Source: Megascapheus bottae
Taxonomy: Eukaryota; Chordata; Mammalia; Rodentia; Geomyidae
Direction of reading: 5' to 3'
NCBI GenBank assembly: GCA_024803745.1
Contig: JANJXV010000013.1
Coordinates: 17,318,501-17,382,500 of the forward strand
Length of the DNA stretch: 64,000 nucleotides
A model generated the notes under the pieces. That model did no database searches. It was not told where the DNA came from and saw only the letters and a list, made by a program, of their open reading frames with translations. Numbering within the stretch: the first letter of the stretch is position 1; each line of letters opens with the position of its first letter. Below, in pieces: positions 12,746-23,934 of this stretch. The translations under genes were made by a program, and so were the position numbers.

Positions 12746-13611
12746 TGTCTGGGAATTTAATTGCTCTTGACTGCTACCGTCTGGCTTAGTTCTTAGTCTC
12801 AAGTCACTGTTGTGGGATGCTCACTCGCCTGACTTCCTCCAAAAAGTCCATTTTCACATGGAAAGTGAGTAGAGATGCTCAGAACTGTCTGTTTGCTGGC
12901 CTGTGCCATGCTTGGGTATGGGAGCCATGCCTCTGTTCTTCTGAGCACACATAGGTTTTGTTAATTAGCAAACACTGACTTCTGCTCCCAATTTATAGCC
13001 ATGAGCTAAGTCTCTTCTTAGGACCTTCCCTGCTGTCCAGTGCAGATAAGCCTGCAACAGGGCAGCTTAACTTAGACCTTCTAAGAGAGTTATCCAGAGC
13101 TAGAATCAGTTGCCCCAAGGTGAGACAGGTACTTCCCTATGGAAGGGACAATCCATATTAGGCAAGTGGCTGTGCTAGGATCCTTGGAGATCCTCCTCAA
13201 CCTTGAGAGATTAGGTGTCTGGACTCTGAATAGTGTGGAGTAGAGCTAGAAAGTTCCTAGGACCCCATTCTCTTCCCCCATCATTGTGCCCATCACCTTC
13301 ATGGGCAGAGCAAATAGAACAGTAAGACAGTTGAGCCATGCCTCAGCTCACACAGTGGGGAGCTAAATCCCATGTACCTCTCAACTCCATAATGATGGTC
13401 AGAGCTCCTGGAGCCTGGGGCCATTAGTATGGGGCAGGGGCCAAGGGTGGGGGGGTATGGGAACTCTGGTTGTGACAGAGACTCTGGTGAGCTGTGGTGA
13501 CTATCATAGAAGTTAGTGGTCTCATGGATTGAAAGGAAAAGTAGCACTTGTGCAGGAAGCAGAGGCCACAGAGATGTCAGAACCTACATAACAGCTACTA
13601 GGATTTTCCTC
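12746..13611. other. No gene recognised
   Basis: Diverged sequence upstream of the first coding exon, with a possible weak MIR relic near 13300-13400 (CTCAGCTCACACAGTGGGG). No donor-bounded exon is evident. Confidence 0.4.
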
Positions 13612-13728
13612 TCTTGGAGATAAGGGTCTTGCTGTGTATCCCATGCTGGCCTCTAACTTGAGGTCTCTTTTTACTTCAGCCTCTGGACTGTTGGAATTGT
13701 AAGCATGCACCATCTCACCTGGCCACCT
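13612..13728 (-). mobile_element. B1 SINE monomer (antisense), 92 bp upstream of the first coding exon
   Basis: On the plus strand the phrase TTGCTGTGTATCCCATGCTGG with CTTCAGCCTCTGGACTGTTGG and GCATGCACCATCTCACCTGGCC is an antisense B1. Antisense B1/Alu-type elements carry cryptic acceptors (here CTTCAG at 13674-13679), so an alternative 5' UTR extension is conceivable but not shown. Confidence 0.75.
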
Positions 13729-13819
13729 TTATGTGATGATGGACCTAAAGTCTGTTGCAGTGTTATGTACATAATGTAGAACTTTGGTAATTTCTTGTTG
13801 TCTTGTATTTGACTTTCAG

Positions 13820-13854
13820 TAACAGAGGAGGAGAAAAAGCAGACAACAGAAGCC
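13820..13854 (+). other. PPFIBP2: PPFIBP2 5' UTR part of first coding exon
   Basis: These 35 bases lie between a good 3' splice site (pyrimidine-rich run, then TTTCAG ending at 13819) and the start codon. They are purine-rich and contain no in-frame stop upstream of the ATG, so the start is chosen by homology and by the acceptable context (G at -3). Because an acceptor precedes them, at least one non-coding exon must lie further upstream. I could not identify it in 1-13819, which has no CpG-rich promoter-like block. Confidence 0.8.
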
Positions 13855-13918
13855 ATGACTTCTGATGCTAGCCATGCTCTGGAAGCTGCCCTGGAACAGA
13901 TGGATGGAATCATTGCAG
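13855..13918 (+). CDS. PPFIBP2: Liprin-beta-2, first coding exon (residues 1-22, last codon split)
   Basis: The exon encodes the liprin-beta-2 N-terminus, reading MTSDASHALEAALEQ and then MDGIIA, with the first base of a Gly codon at the end. Residue 2 is Thr, where I recall Ala in human and mouse. Liprin-beta-2 is a cytoplasmic scaffold. Liprins have an N-terminal coiled coil and C-terminal SAM domains, and beta liprins pair with alpha liprins, which bind LAR-type receptor tyrosine phosphatases. The donor is CAG|GTAGGT, leaving phase 1, which matches the acceptor at 26992. The paralogue liprin-beta-1 has a similar start with DMLAAALEQMDGIIAG, but the residues here (SHALEAALEQ) match beta-2. 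Confidence 0.93.
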
Positions 13919-15079
13919 GTAGGTCTGAGAATCCCAGCAGCCCACTCTGAGCCTCTGCATCTCACAAGTGATCTTCTCACTCTGCCCTTGGTTTGTTTGT
14001 TTATACCATATACCTTTGTTAGATTTATTTTAAAATAATATTGTGACATATACTTTCTCTCTGTCTCTCTCACTTTCTCTTCCTCCTTCTTTTCCCCTAT
14101 TCCTTTTAACACATAAACCTGTAGAACTCTTGATATGTAATGAGACTGTTTAAGAGTCTGTGAAGACAGTGTGTATGTCTCACGTGCTTTTGTAATTGTC
14201 ACAATTTGGATGTCAGTTGTGAGGCAGTCTGGGTACAGTGAGGTCATCTATTGTTAATTTTACAGCCAAGCAGAAACTCAAAATCCAGAAGATTTTGCCC
14301 ACCAAATCAATGACTGCTCAGTGTGCTTAGGAGATGGCAGGCAGTGGTATGGATTGATCTAAGGCTTGCAATGTTCTGTATGCCATCGTGGCTTTTTGCT
14401 TAACTGATTAGTATCAATGTTTGCATTAGAGAATAGGGAACTTTTTCGAGAAAGGATTAGCAAAATTATGTCTGTGTTTGGAAGGATGACTGGTGGGTTG
14501 TTGTGAGTGATTCATGCCTTGGCAGGAGCAAACAGATCCTTCCAAAAGTTATTTTTGTCTTACCTGATACCATTTAGTGTCCTTGCCTTCTGATGGGGTA
14601 TGCTTCTTTGAGGTTTAGCTCCCAACTATATGAGTTGTGGCTGGAGGAGACTCCAGGAAATACCTAGGATACCTGACACTGCCCACTTTCAATCGTTTTC
14701 TTTTTCCTCCCCTTGCGGAAATACATACTCTTCATGGAGGTGTTGGAGGCTCTCACATCTTCCTCATGGTTTGGGTTGTACTGTCATGCCATCTAGCTTT
14801 CATCTTTCAGGCTCTTAATTTTTACATGAACAGAAAGGTCTTTGAGAGGCCATGACTAATGTTGCACTTTCCGGAATGGGATGTTCTCTTTCTAGGGTAA
14901 AGCCTCTGATCTCTGAAACCATCAAGAAAGTAAGTATCTTAGCAATACTTTTAGAAAGCTTGTTCTGGAAGCTCCTATGAGCTCACTTGTATTAAGAGCC
15001 ACAGAGTCATACCCTCAGAACAGCTGAGATGGTCAGCACACTGAGCCGCTTCTTTCCTGTCCACAGAAGGCCAAGCCTG

Positions 15080-15475
15080 TGGCAGAGCTCTTGGATAGGT
15101 GTGAAAGATGGATGAGAATACTATCTTTTCCCCATTGTATTTGTCTTATCCAAGATCTTTGATCATATGGTTCTTTTTCTAAGCTTTCTGTTTGATTCCA
15201 TTGATATATCTGCCTGTTCTTTTTCAAAATCATACTATATTGATTACTATGGCTTTATGCAAGTCTTAAAAGCACATTGTGCCAGTCATTGAGTTTTGTT
15301 CTTTTCCTTCAATCCTGTGGCCAGTCTGGGTCTTTAAGTCCCCCACTCTCCATTACAACTTCAGGAGTGATATGTCAATATCCACAAAATAATTTGCTGG
15401 GACTTTGCTTGGGATTTTTTATTAAAGCTATATATTAGGAATTTATATCAGAACATTGGGAATGGGCAATAAAGA
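15080..15475 (-). mobile_element. Old L1 ORF2 fragment (antisense)
   Basis: Read on the minus strand, a short frame gives KNRQIYQWNQTES, which resembles the NR-YIDQWNR segment near the L1 ORF2 C-terminus. The plus strand shows the usual antisense phrases (ATTGATTACTATGGCTTTAT, GGGACTTTGCTTGGGATTTT). It is full of stops and is a decayed fossil. Confidence 0.65.
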
Positions 15476-16657
15476 CTAGGTCAGGTATCAATAATGATTT
15501 GTCGCTAATACAAATGACAATTGTTACAATTTCTAGTAAGCAGTTAACCTTTGATCTAATATTCCTCCTCAGTAGTCCCTGTGATTCTATCTGCAAATAA
15601 TACTATAATTACATTGTTGAGAGTTGAAATTGAATAGTATATTGCTTAATTACATCCCTGGGTGGCACTGAGCAACTGCCGTGAATGTAGATTTTATATA
15701 GGGCTTGATTGAAGACTAACAGGTTCAGTGGCTACTTCTGGCCTGATGCCAAGGCCATTTGGTCAGGACACAGGGTCACTTAATCCTCTTTGCCTCATTG
15801 AGATGTTACTCATGCAGTTATCTACAAACTATACTCATTGATAAGTAGTAGTTGAAAGGAGTCTTTTATGTCATTTAAGAAAGAGATTGCCCTGTCTGCT
15901 GGCCTTTTCTGCCAATATAAAGTCTGGGTTTACAGGAAGAACAAAGGGAAGAAAAAAAGATTTTTGTGGTAGTAGAAAAATTTGTAGCCAAGACTAAGAT
16001 GGTTCAGCCTGACCCATGAACCTGAGCTTGGTGTTAATGGTTGACGATAATTCTGTGCCTTAAACAACCTTAATTTCTCTGAGGTGATTGGCATACAGCA
16101 GCACCAGAGCAGGGGATCCAGAAGGAACTGGAGTACTAGGTCAGCCTGGGGCTCAGAGTGAGACTGTCTCAAAAAGTCAAAATAGATAGATAACAATAAG
16201 AAAATGGGAGTGGAGCTAGAGTTATCTAGAGGGATAATCTTACTATAAAGAGGTAAGAATGGCCACTGTAATAACCACCATTCATCAGCCAACCTTCCTT
16301 TTCTAACCTTGTTGGCAGAAGCCACTTCCCAATTCTTAATGAGAATATGGCTTAATCAGGACTGGAGTTGTTTGTTCTTTAGATACTATAGTTACTGATT
16401 TAGGAACTGAGTTGTCAAACCATGTGTTTTGGTGTTAGAGGATTTTCTGTTATTTTTCTCTTCCTATATTTCTTTGATTGTCTCATTTTTTTCTTTTCTC
16501 TTGCTTTGTTTCTTAGTTTTATGAATAGTCAAGTTTTAATTTCTTTTGTTTCTGCTTGCAAGATAGACAAGCATTTTTAAATGGTTTCTGGAAAGTTATA
16601 TTTTTTAGGAGTATACCCAGGATACTGAGGTTTACAATTTTTTCCACATAACATGTT
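15476..16657. other. No gene recognised; B1 fragment inside
   Basis: A partial plus-oriented B1-like segment lies at about 16105-16195 (GTCAGCCTGGGGCTCAGAG, GAGACTGTCTCAAAAAGTC). The rest is unassigned intron sequence. Confidence 0.5.
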
Positions 16658-16864
16658 GCTTATTACATTTTTTTTTGCCAGTCCTGGGCTTGAGCACTGT
16701 CCTTGGACTTTCTCAAGGCTAGAGCTCTACCACTTGAGCCTCAGCACCATTTCTGGCTTTTTTCTGCGTATGTGGAACCAAGGAATCGAACCCGGGTCTT
16801 CATGCATGCTAGGCAAGCACTTTAACCACTAGGCCAAACTCCCAGCCCGCTTATTACATTTTTT
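16658..16864 (-). mobile_element. IDL-Geo-like SINE with 16-bp TSD (antisense)
   Basis: A full-length-looking copy runs from a T-run and GCCAGTCCTGGGCTTGAGC to AGGCCAAACTCCCAGCCC. The target duplication GCTTATTACATTTTTT is identical at 16658-16673 and 16849-16864, so the insertion is relatively young. Confidence 0.92.
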
Positions 16865-17117
16865 AAAAGAACTATTGTACTTGTCACATCTTGTTTTTAC
16901 ACATAATATTGTTGATTTGTGCCTTTCCTTACAGGCAAAACTTGACAAACTAATTTTTCTCATCTTTGTCAGAGAACTACTTTTGTAATGAGAACTGTCT
17001 CAAAAAGTCTCAATGTATTATGCAAATACTTAATGTATATATTAATCTATATATATTGTATAGTTATTCTATATGTATATAATTTTCTTGTACCTGTTTA
17101 TCATTTTCTTCTCTACT

Positions 17118-17380
17118 TCCTTTTTTCTTTCTTTCTTTTTTTTTCTTTTTGACTGGTCATGGGGCTTGAACTCTGAGCCTGGGACCTGTCCCTGAGCTCT
17201 TAAGCTCAAGACTAGTGCTCTACTACTAAAACCACAGCGCTGCTTCTGATTTTCTGGTGGTTAATTGGAGACAAGAGTTTCTCATACTTTTGTGCCTGAG
17301 CTAGCTTTGAACCATGATCCTCAGATCTCAGCCTCTTGAGTAGCTAGGATTACAAGTGTGAGCCACTGACACCCGGCTTC
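17118..17380 (-). mobile_element. B1-headed composite SINE (antisense)
   Basis: A CTTTC/T-rich tail is followed by GGGGCTTGAACTCTGAGCCT, the GGTTAATTGGAGACAAGAG linker and the B1 head ending near GTGAGCCACTGACACCCGGC. Confidence 0.88.
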
Positions 17381-17445
17381 TCTACTTTCTTGTACATATC
17401 TGTTCTCTTTCAAAAGTTCAATGTGTAAAAGTACTATAAAATTAC

Positions 17446-17692
17446 ATATTTATTTATTTATTTATTTGGTCGTGGGGCTTGAACGCTGGGCCTGGGCACT
17501 GACCCTGAGCTCTTCAGTTCAAGGCTACTGCCCTACCCCTTGAGCCACAGCCCCATTTCCAGTTTTCTGGTGGTTAATTGGAGATAAGAGAGTCATGGAC
17601 TTTAGTGCCTGGACTGGCTTTGAACTGCTATCCTCAGTTCTCAGCCTCCTGAGTAGCTAGGATTACAGACATGAGCCACCTTGCCCGTCATT
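17446..17692 (-). mobile_element. B1-headed composite SINE (antisense) with (TTTA)n tail
   Basis: A (TTTA)n run at about 17446-17467 is followed by GGGGCTTGAACGCTGGGCC, GGTTAATTGGAGATAAGAG and GCCTCCTGAGTAGCTAGGAT. This is the second such copy within 600 bases, in the same orientation. Confidence 0.88.
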
Positions 17693-18585
17693 TTTATTTT
17701 TTTATTGTTGGGTGATGTACACAGGGTTTACAGTTACATTCATCAGGTAGTAGGTACATTACTTCTTGAGCATTGTTATCCCTTCCCATGTTTTTCTCCC
17801 ATTTTCCCTTTCATACTCAACTTGTTTTTCCCTTTTTCAAATAAATAAATAAATAAATGTATATACAATGTACCGGATAACACATTCAGATACAGTAACA
17901 ACATGAGATAAACCATGAGGGGAAATGAAGAGAAAGGCGAAGAAAAGAAAAGAAATAGTTTCAGATGGTACATTAGGAACAAAAATCACAAAAATAAACC
18001 TCTTGTTTCCATGTCCTGGAGTTCATTTCACTTAGCCTCATCCTATATGATCATATGTACATAGCTTTTGAGTTATTATGATCCTCTGTTAGGAGAATCT
18101 TACACGTATACTAATTGTTAAAAATGAGGGAAAACATGGAGCCTATGTTTCTTTGGCTCTGGCTTACTTTACTTTATATGATTTTTTTTCCAAATCTCTC
18201 TGTTCCTTACAAATGGGGCAATTTCATTCTTTCTGATGGCAGCATAGAATTCCATGGTGTAATTATACCATCTTCATGATCTGTTCATCTTCTGAGGGGC
18301 ATCTGGATTAGTTCCGTATCTTAGCTATGGTGAATAATGCTGCAATGAACATGGTTGTGCTGGTAATGTTTAGTATGGCCTTGTTTCTAGATATTTGGAT
18401 AAATGCCTGGGAGTGGGATTGCTGATTTTGAGGAACCTCCATATTGCTTTCCAGAGTAGTTGAATGAGTTTACACTCCCACCACCAGTGCAGTAGTGATC
18501 CCTTCTGGCCTCATCCCTGCCAGTATCTGTTGTTATTAGATTTCTTGGCAATGGCCCTTCTAACTGGGGTGAAGTGAAATATATT

Positions 18586-18707
18586 ATTTGAGCCTCAGCA
18601 CCATTTCTGGATTTTTTTCTATATATATGGTACCTAGGAATCGAACCTGGGTCTTTGTGCATGCTAGGCAACTACTCTACCACTAGGCCAAACTCCCTGG
18701 TCCTCAA
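18586..18707 (-). mobile_element. Partial IDL-Geo-like SINE nested in L1 (antisense)
   Basis: Only the ID-like half and the joint are present (TTGAGCCTCAGCACCATTTC to AGGCCAAACTCCCTGGTCC), and the T-run side is lost. The L1 sequence resumes directly after it with CAAAGTTGTTTTGG. Confidence 0.85.
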
Positions 18708-19050
18708 AGTTGTTTTGGTTTGCATTTCTTTTATGGCCAGAGATGTTGAGTATTTCTTCATGTGTCTATTGGTCATTTTTATCACCTCTTCACAGAAGTT
18801 TCTTTTGCCCACCTTTTAATGGGATGGTTCTTTCTTTGAGAATCTGTTTTTGAGAGATTCAATTTTTTAAACTATAGGTATATTTTAGATATAAGGCCCT
18901 TGTCTGTTGTATGGTAAGTTAAGATCTTTTCTCACTCTGTGAGCTTTTTATCTATCTTGCTAGCTATGTCCTTTGCCATACAGAAGCTCTGCTGTTTAAT
19001 GGAGTCCCATTTGTCCAAAGTTCCTTTGATTTGTTGTGTTTCTGTCCTCT

Positions 19051-19120
19051 ATTAAGAAAGTTTCGACCTGTACCAAGAAGCCCAAATTAAGAAAGTTTCA
19101 ACCTGTACCAAGAAGCCCAA
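19051..19120. repeat. 35-bp tandem duplication
   Basis: Two adjacent copies of a 35-base unit beginning ATTAAGAAAGTTTC and ending AAGAAGCCCAA differ at one or two bases. They lie inside the L1 fragment. Confidence 0.95.
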
Positions 19121-19700
19121 ATGTGTTTCCTATTTCTTCCCATAAAAATTTTCAGTGTATCTGCTTTTACCTCAAAGTCTTTGATCCATTTGGAGTTGAT
19201 TCTGGTGCAGGGAGACAGATAAGGACCCAACTTTAGTTTTCTACATATGTTTAGCCAGTTCTGCCAGCACCATTTGTTGAAGAGTCTGTCTTTCTTCCAG
19301 CAAGTATTCTTGGCTCCTTTATTAAATATTAGATGGGCCATAGGTCTGTGAGTTGATTTCTGGATCTTCAATTCTATTCCATTGGTCTTTGGGCCTGTTC
19401 TTGCACTAGTACCAAACTGTTTTTTTCTAGCATTGTGGTAAAATTTGAAGTTTGGTATTGCTATTCCTCCAGTGCTGCTCTTTCTGCTAAGTATTGTTTT
19501 TGCTATTTGGAGTCTTTTATTATTCCACATGAATTTTTAGATTGCTTCCTCTATTTCGTTAAAGAATGATATTGTGATATTGATGGATATTGCATTGAAT
19601 TTGTAGATAGCCTTTGGCAGTATTGACATTTTCCCAATGTTATTTCTTCCAATCCAGGAGCATGGGAGGTCATTCCACTTCCTTAGATCTGTTTTAATTG

Positions 19701-19925
19701 AAAATTACTTTTTTCCATATATTTTTATTGTAATTAATAGGAGGGTTACGTTATATTCACCAGATAGAAGGTGCATTACTTCACAAACATTGATACCTTT
19801 TCTCATGTCTTGGTCCCGATTTCCCTACCCCCACCCCCGCCTCTCATCATGTTTTCCCCCCTTCCCTATCCTATTTCAACTGACCAAATAAGCATAAATA
19901 CAATATATCAGATAACCAAAATTAC
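19701..19925 (-). mobile_element. Short L1 tail (antisense) sharing its target site with the next SINE
   Basis: The plus strand reads a T-rich tail, TTTTTATTGTAATTAATAGG, CACCAGATAGAAGGTGCATT and a pyrimidine-rich tract. AAAATTAC followed by a T-run occurs at 19701 and 19918. Confidence 0.88.
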
Positions 19926-20126
19926 TTTTTTTGCCGTCCTGGGAACTGAACTCAGGGACTGAGCACTGTCCTTGGGCTTTCCTCAAGGCTAGTGCTCTAC
20001 CACTTGAGCCACAGCACCACTTCTGCCTTTTCTATATATGTGGTACTGAGGAATCAAACTTGGGTCTTTGTGCATGCGAGGTAAGACTCTCTACCACTAG
20101 GCCAAACTCCCTGCCCCTAAAATTAC
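19926..20126 (-). mobile_element. IDL-Geo-like SINE (antisense)
   Basis: A T-run, GCCGTCCTGGGAACTGAACT and AGGCCAAACTCCCTGCCCC define a full copy. It is flanked by AAAATTAC at 19918-19925 and 20119-20126, the second and third copies of the same target. Confidence 0.9.
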
Positions 20127-20811
20127 ATTTTTTAAATTGACTTTAACTTGCAGTTAACATGGTCTCTGATGTTTATTCTCTAATATTATTGGTATGTACT
20201 TAGTTCTCACACTCATTGTCATTTTTCATTGATTTTCGTAGGTAGTCAATTACAATACCTGCCCTAATTTGTATTTGCCAACTAAACCAACTTGTGACTT
20301 AAATAATTTGAATCCTCTCTCCCTTTGCTGATTCTTTTGGTGCTGGATTTTATCTATTTCTGAGAAAATCTTATCACATTCTAGTAGATGATATATTTTA
20401 TCTCCTTATAGTTATGGATAGTTTGCTAAAGAACACAATTTTCTGTTTTATGGTGGATACTTGACATATCCTTCGAATGATGCCATACATGTCTTTAAAC
20501 TGAGAGGACTTGGGTTTTCTATCCATAAATATCCTTAGCCATTTTGTTCTCCTTGATGCTGTCTCTGTTTCATCCTCCATATTCTTCATCTGGAATTCTC
20601 AAGGAATTGTGTTGGACCTTGTCGTTATCTCTGATGTCTTCTAACTCCTCCTCCTGTTCTCCACTTGTGTTTTTTTTCTCTGTAGCATTCTATGTGAATT
20701 CTTCAGGTTTGTTTTCATTTCCAATAATTTCTATCTCCTATTTAATCTGCCCACTTACCATTTCGTTTGGTTGGTTACATTCTTTTTGTTAGTTTGTATT
20801 TGATTCTTTTT
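20127..20811. other. Unassigned intron sequence
   Basis: The minus strand has a 63-codon frame (20398-20589, starting MKNMEDETETASRR) of unknown nature. It could be part of an old retroelement, but I cannot name it. No splice-bounded exon is seen. Confidence 0.35.
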
Positions 20812-20982
20812 TAAAATTATAAACATTTATTTTTTTAAATTTTTTTATTGTAATTAGTAAAAGGGTTACATGATATTTGCCAGATAGAAGGTGCATTAAT
20901 TCACATACATTGATACCCTTTCACATGTCTTGGTACCCATTTCCCTCCCCCCCCACACCCCCCTAAAATTATAAACATTTAT
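20812..20982 (-). mobile_element. Very short L1 tail with 19-bp TSD (antisense)
   Basis: About 130 bases of L1 3' UTR (TTTTTTTATTGTAATTAGT to the C-rich end) are flanked by identical TAAAATTATAAACATTTAT at 20812-20830 and 20964-20982. The perfect long duplication indicates a recent, strongly 5'-truncated insertion. Confidence 0.95.
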
Positions 20983-21895
20983 ATAAAATGATGCAGTGAT
21001 TCATAGATTGTCTCCATTGGCACATTTTATGAAGTGACTTTTATTTGAGCTTTTTACATTTATCTCTAATCACTTCTGTCGTGTGGAATACTTTCAAGTA
21101 ATTATAGCATTCTAGAGCAGTTGTAGAGCCTATGAAGGTGTTTGGTGAATGAACATTCATATTTAGAGGTCTGTCTATTTCCAGCAAGCTCCTAGGCATT
21201 GCTAATAGAGTCCACTACCCATGTAGACCCCACTTTTCATATGCAAGGTTTAGAGTACACCATTCTCACTTAATTGTTTCATGTACAGCACTTTTGAAAT
21301 ACTCAAGTAGAGGACCTGAGTTCACCTCAGTATCTCACACAAACATAGTTTAAATTATGTCTGTATTTGTAAATTGTGCAACATGTATTCCTTGGGTAAT
21401 TGAAATAGGCTAAGCTATACTACAATAACAAACAGTCCTAAAATGTCAGTAATTTGAAACACAGGTTTATTTCTTACACATTACAAATCTGTGGAGAGTT
21501 CCATGTCACTGTCCCCTGGGTCATGGGCTGATTCAATGTCCATTTCTAGAGGCCAGGACATGGAAAATTGCACTTTCTCCCATAAGTGGAACGTATCCCT
21601 TCTCATATTAGTGGATCATTGCAAGTCATATAGCCTTGAGTAGGTTCAAGGAGCAGAAATGCAATCCTACAATGAGCTCAAATAGAACAGAAATATTTCT
21701 GTATAAGCCTAATGTCTACCACCTATATTATTGTATAATTTTCAAATGATCATTAAAAAGCTTTCTTTTCTAAGTCATGCATGTATATTTTCCAAATATA
21801 CATGTATTACAATGTCATATTGAAATCATTATTTTGTACAAGTAATAACACTAATAAAAACTTTGAAAAGAATTGTGTTCAATTAAAAAAAAGAG
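20983..21895. other. No gene recognised; ancient repeat relic
   Basis: The segment at about 21410-21700 (CAATAACAAACAGTCCTAAAA, then GGTTTATTTCTTACAC) resembles an old mammalian interspersed repeat of uncertain family. A possibly related segment lies at about 25960-26300. Confidence 0.4.
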
Positions 21896-22130
21896 TTGTG
21901 GCTGGGCGCAGTTTCTCATGTGTGTAATCCTAGCTACTCAGGAGTCTGAGATCTAAGGATCATGGTTCAAAGCCAGCCCGGGCACTAAAGACAGTGAGAC
22001 TCTTATCTCCAGTTAACCACTAGAAAATCAGTAGTGGCATTGCGTCTCAAGGGGTAGGGAGGTAGCCTAGGACTGAAGAGCTCAGGGACAGTGCCCAGGC
22101 CCAGAATTAAAGCCCCACGACAGACAAAAA
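21896..22130 (+). mobile_element. B1-headed composite SINE (plus orientation)
   Basis: The head reads GGCTGGGCGCAGTTTCTCA with AATCCTAGCTACTCAGGAG, the linker reads CTTATCTCCAGTTAACCAC, the right module ends at AAAGCCCCACGACAGAC, and an A tail follows. All modules are in sense order. Confidence 0.92.
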
Positions 22131-22284
22131 AAATGTGTTTTAGTAAGTTCTATACTATGTATTTTATGCAGGATTATTCTTAGAATAATTACTGAAGAAT
22201 AATTACAAAATCTATGTTAATTTTTTCTCCTTAAAATTCTCAGCTGATATTTGTAAGCATCAGAACTTAGCATTGATCAGATGA

Positions 22285-22445
22285 TCTGCTACCACAGTTT
22301 CATTTTAGAATCACCTGGAAATGTTTTATTACTCTGGGTCCCGTCTCAGACCAATGAAATAAGAATATCTGCAGGTAGACATCTGTATTTTTTAAATTCC
22401 CCAGGTAGTTTCAGAGTACATCCAAATTGGAAAACTTTTTGTGTA
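22285..22445 (+). repeat. MER5-like (hAT) DNA transposon relic
   Basis: The phrases TTTTAGAATCACCTGGAAATG and GAATATCTGCAGGTAGACATC resemble the MER5A consensus as I recall it. No transposase is present, as is normal for this non-autonomous family. Confidence 0.45.
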
Positions 22446-23122
22446 GGTCTGTCTTCCCTAAAGAGGACTCTGTAGTTCAAAACAAAGTAATAGAATGTCC
22501 TCAGAGACAGACTTTTCTAGGATTTATATATAAGCTGAATTATTCTTTTCTGATAAACAATTTAGAGAGGAAATTTCACATTGTACATAGACCTGCCTAG
22601 TGTAAAGTTTGTATTGTTCTATCAATTCCATGATTAGGGCACACATCTTATTGGTTGAGTGTGGTTGTTCTTTTTTGACCTGTTTTCCTCTCCTACCCTC
22701 TACAACATGATTGTCAGTTTTACATAGAAATTGGTCATCTGTAGGGAATGTGTGTGGAGGGTGGAACTGAACCTTTTGGGAGATTCTGCCTTTGTTAATG
22801 TAAGTCCTTAGGTATGGCACCATTTTGGACTAGTGTGTGCTTGTGTCTGTGTCTGTGTGTGTGTATATGTATATTGATTTCTTGTTTGGGATTTTAATAG
22901 TAAGTGGATAGTAGGAATTTGGCCCTGCAACTGTGATATATAGAAGCGTGTGGTGGGCGGCAGTTAAAAACAAGCAGGAGGCTCTTTAGTTTCTCTGCCA
23001 TTGAGTACATTTTCTCTCTTCATGAAACAAGTAATACTTGGGCCACTGTCTTTCTGTAAGGTCTCATGTTCAGTTTGCTCTTCTCTGTGAGATACTACAA
23101 CCACAGTGAGGCCAAGTCCTTT
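22446..23122. other. No gene recognised
   Basis: Unassigned intron sequence with a short (GT)n-like stretch near 22835-22870. Confidence 0.4.
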
Positions 23123-23445
23123 TTTTGTTTATTGTAATGTATAGAGGGGTTGCAGTTATATTCACCAGATAGTAGGTGAATTACTTCTCACATATTGATA
23201 CCCCTTCTCACATTTTTATCCCCATTTCCCTCCTCACACCCCTCCCAATCACTTTGTTTTCCCTTCCCTTTCCTAGTTCAAATAAACAAATAAATATACA
23301 TACATTATGCCAGGTAACAAAGTCAGATACTGTAACAATATGAGATTAACCAAAGGGCAACAAAAGAGAAGATAAATAACAGTACATTTAGAACAACAAT
23401 AACACACAATAAAGCTCTTGTTTCCATATCCTGGAGATCTTTAGG
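23123..23445 (-). mobile_element. L1 3'-end fragment (antisense)
   Basis: The T-run, GTTTATTGTAATGTATAGAG, CACCAGATAGTAGGTGAATT and the later CTCTTGTTTCCATATCCTGG match the L1 tail at 17693-18020 over about 300 bases. A weak target repeat (GTCCTTTTT) is seen at both ends. Confidence 0.88.
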
Positions 23446-23671
23446 CATGTCCTTTTTACCTGGGTATTATAGTGGGCTACTGTTGAGTTAGCTTGAATTA
23501 TTTCATTGTTCAGGGTGTCTTTTATCTCCAGCATCCAGGGTTTTATTTATTTTTATATTGGACTGCACAATGGAGGAAAATAAAATATGAAAGGTGTTAT
23601 TTTTTTTCAACTCCTCTGTTTGCCCACTGTAGGTGAAGGGGGCTCCTGGAGAGTGTGTCTGCCCTGATGTT

Positions 23672-23707
23672 GGGAACTCCCATTAAATAGGGAACTCCCA
23701 TTAAATA
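23672..23707. repeat. 18-bp unit, two tandem copies
   Basis: GGGAACTCCCATTAAATA is repeated twice without mismatch. Confidence 0.95.
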
Positions 23708-23934
23708 GCACGTGCTTTTCCAGTAGATCAGCAACAGGGTCTGAGATTTCCCAGGACGATTTCTGTGAAAATACCATCAGCCTCTTCCCTTCCCTGTTAC
23801 TGGTGCAATTGCTGAGAAAAAGAAAGCTAATCAAGGGTGCAAGGAGGAAATCTGTCTGTGTTTATCATTTACTGCTCAAAGAAGTGAAACATTTCTTCCC
23901 TCACATTGTTTCCCCTCCTATGGAGCCTTAAAAA

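Larger units (their letters stand above)
17693..19700 (-). mobile_element. 5'-truncated L1 with ORF2 C-terminal remnant (antisense)
   Basis: From the plus-strand left end there is a T-rich tail and 3' UTR (17693-18000), followed by ORF2 sequence. The minus-strand frame at 19087-19530 contains ILSRKSSTGGIAIPNFKFYH, LIFNKGAKNTCWKKDRLFNK and WCWQNWLNICRKLKL, the conserved segment after the L1 reverse transcriptase domain. The endonuclease and most of the reverse transcriptase are absent. The copy is interrupted by a SINE piece at 18586-18707 and has a 35-bp internal tandem duplication at 19051-19120. It is not active. Confidence 0.9.

Noticed and set aside
19087..19530. 147-codon minus-strand frame with clear protein similarity
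   Set aside because: The similarity is to L1 ORF2, so it was annotated as a retrotransposon remnant and not as a host gene.
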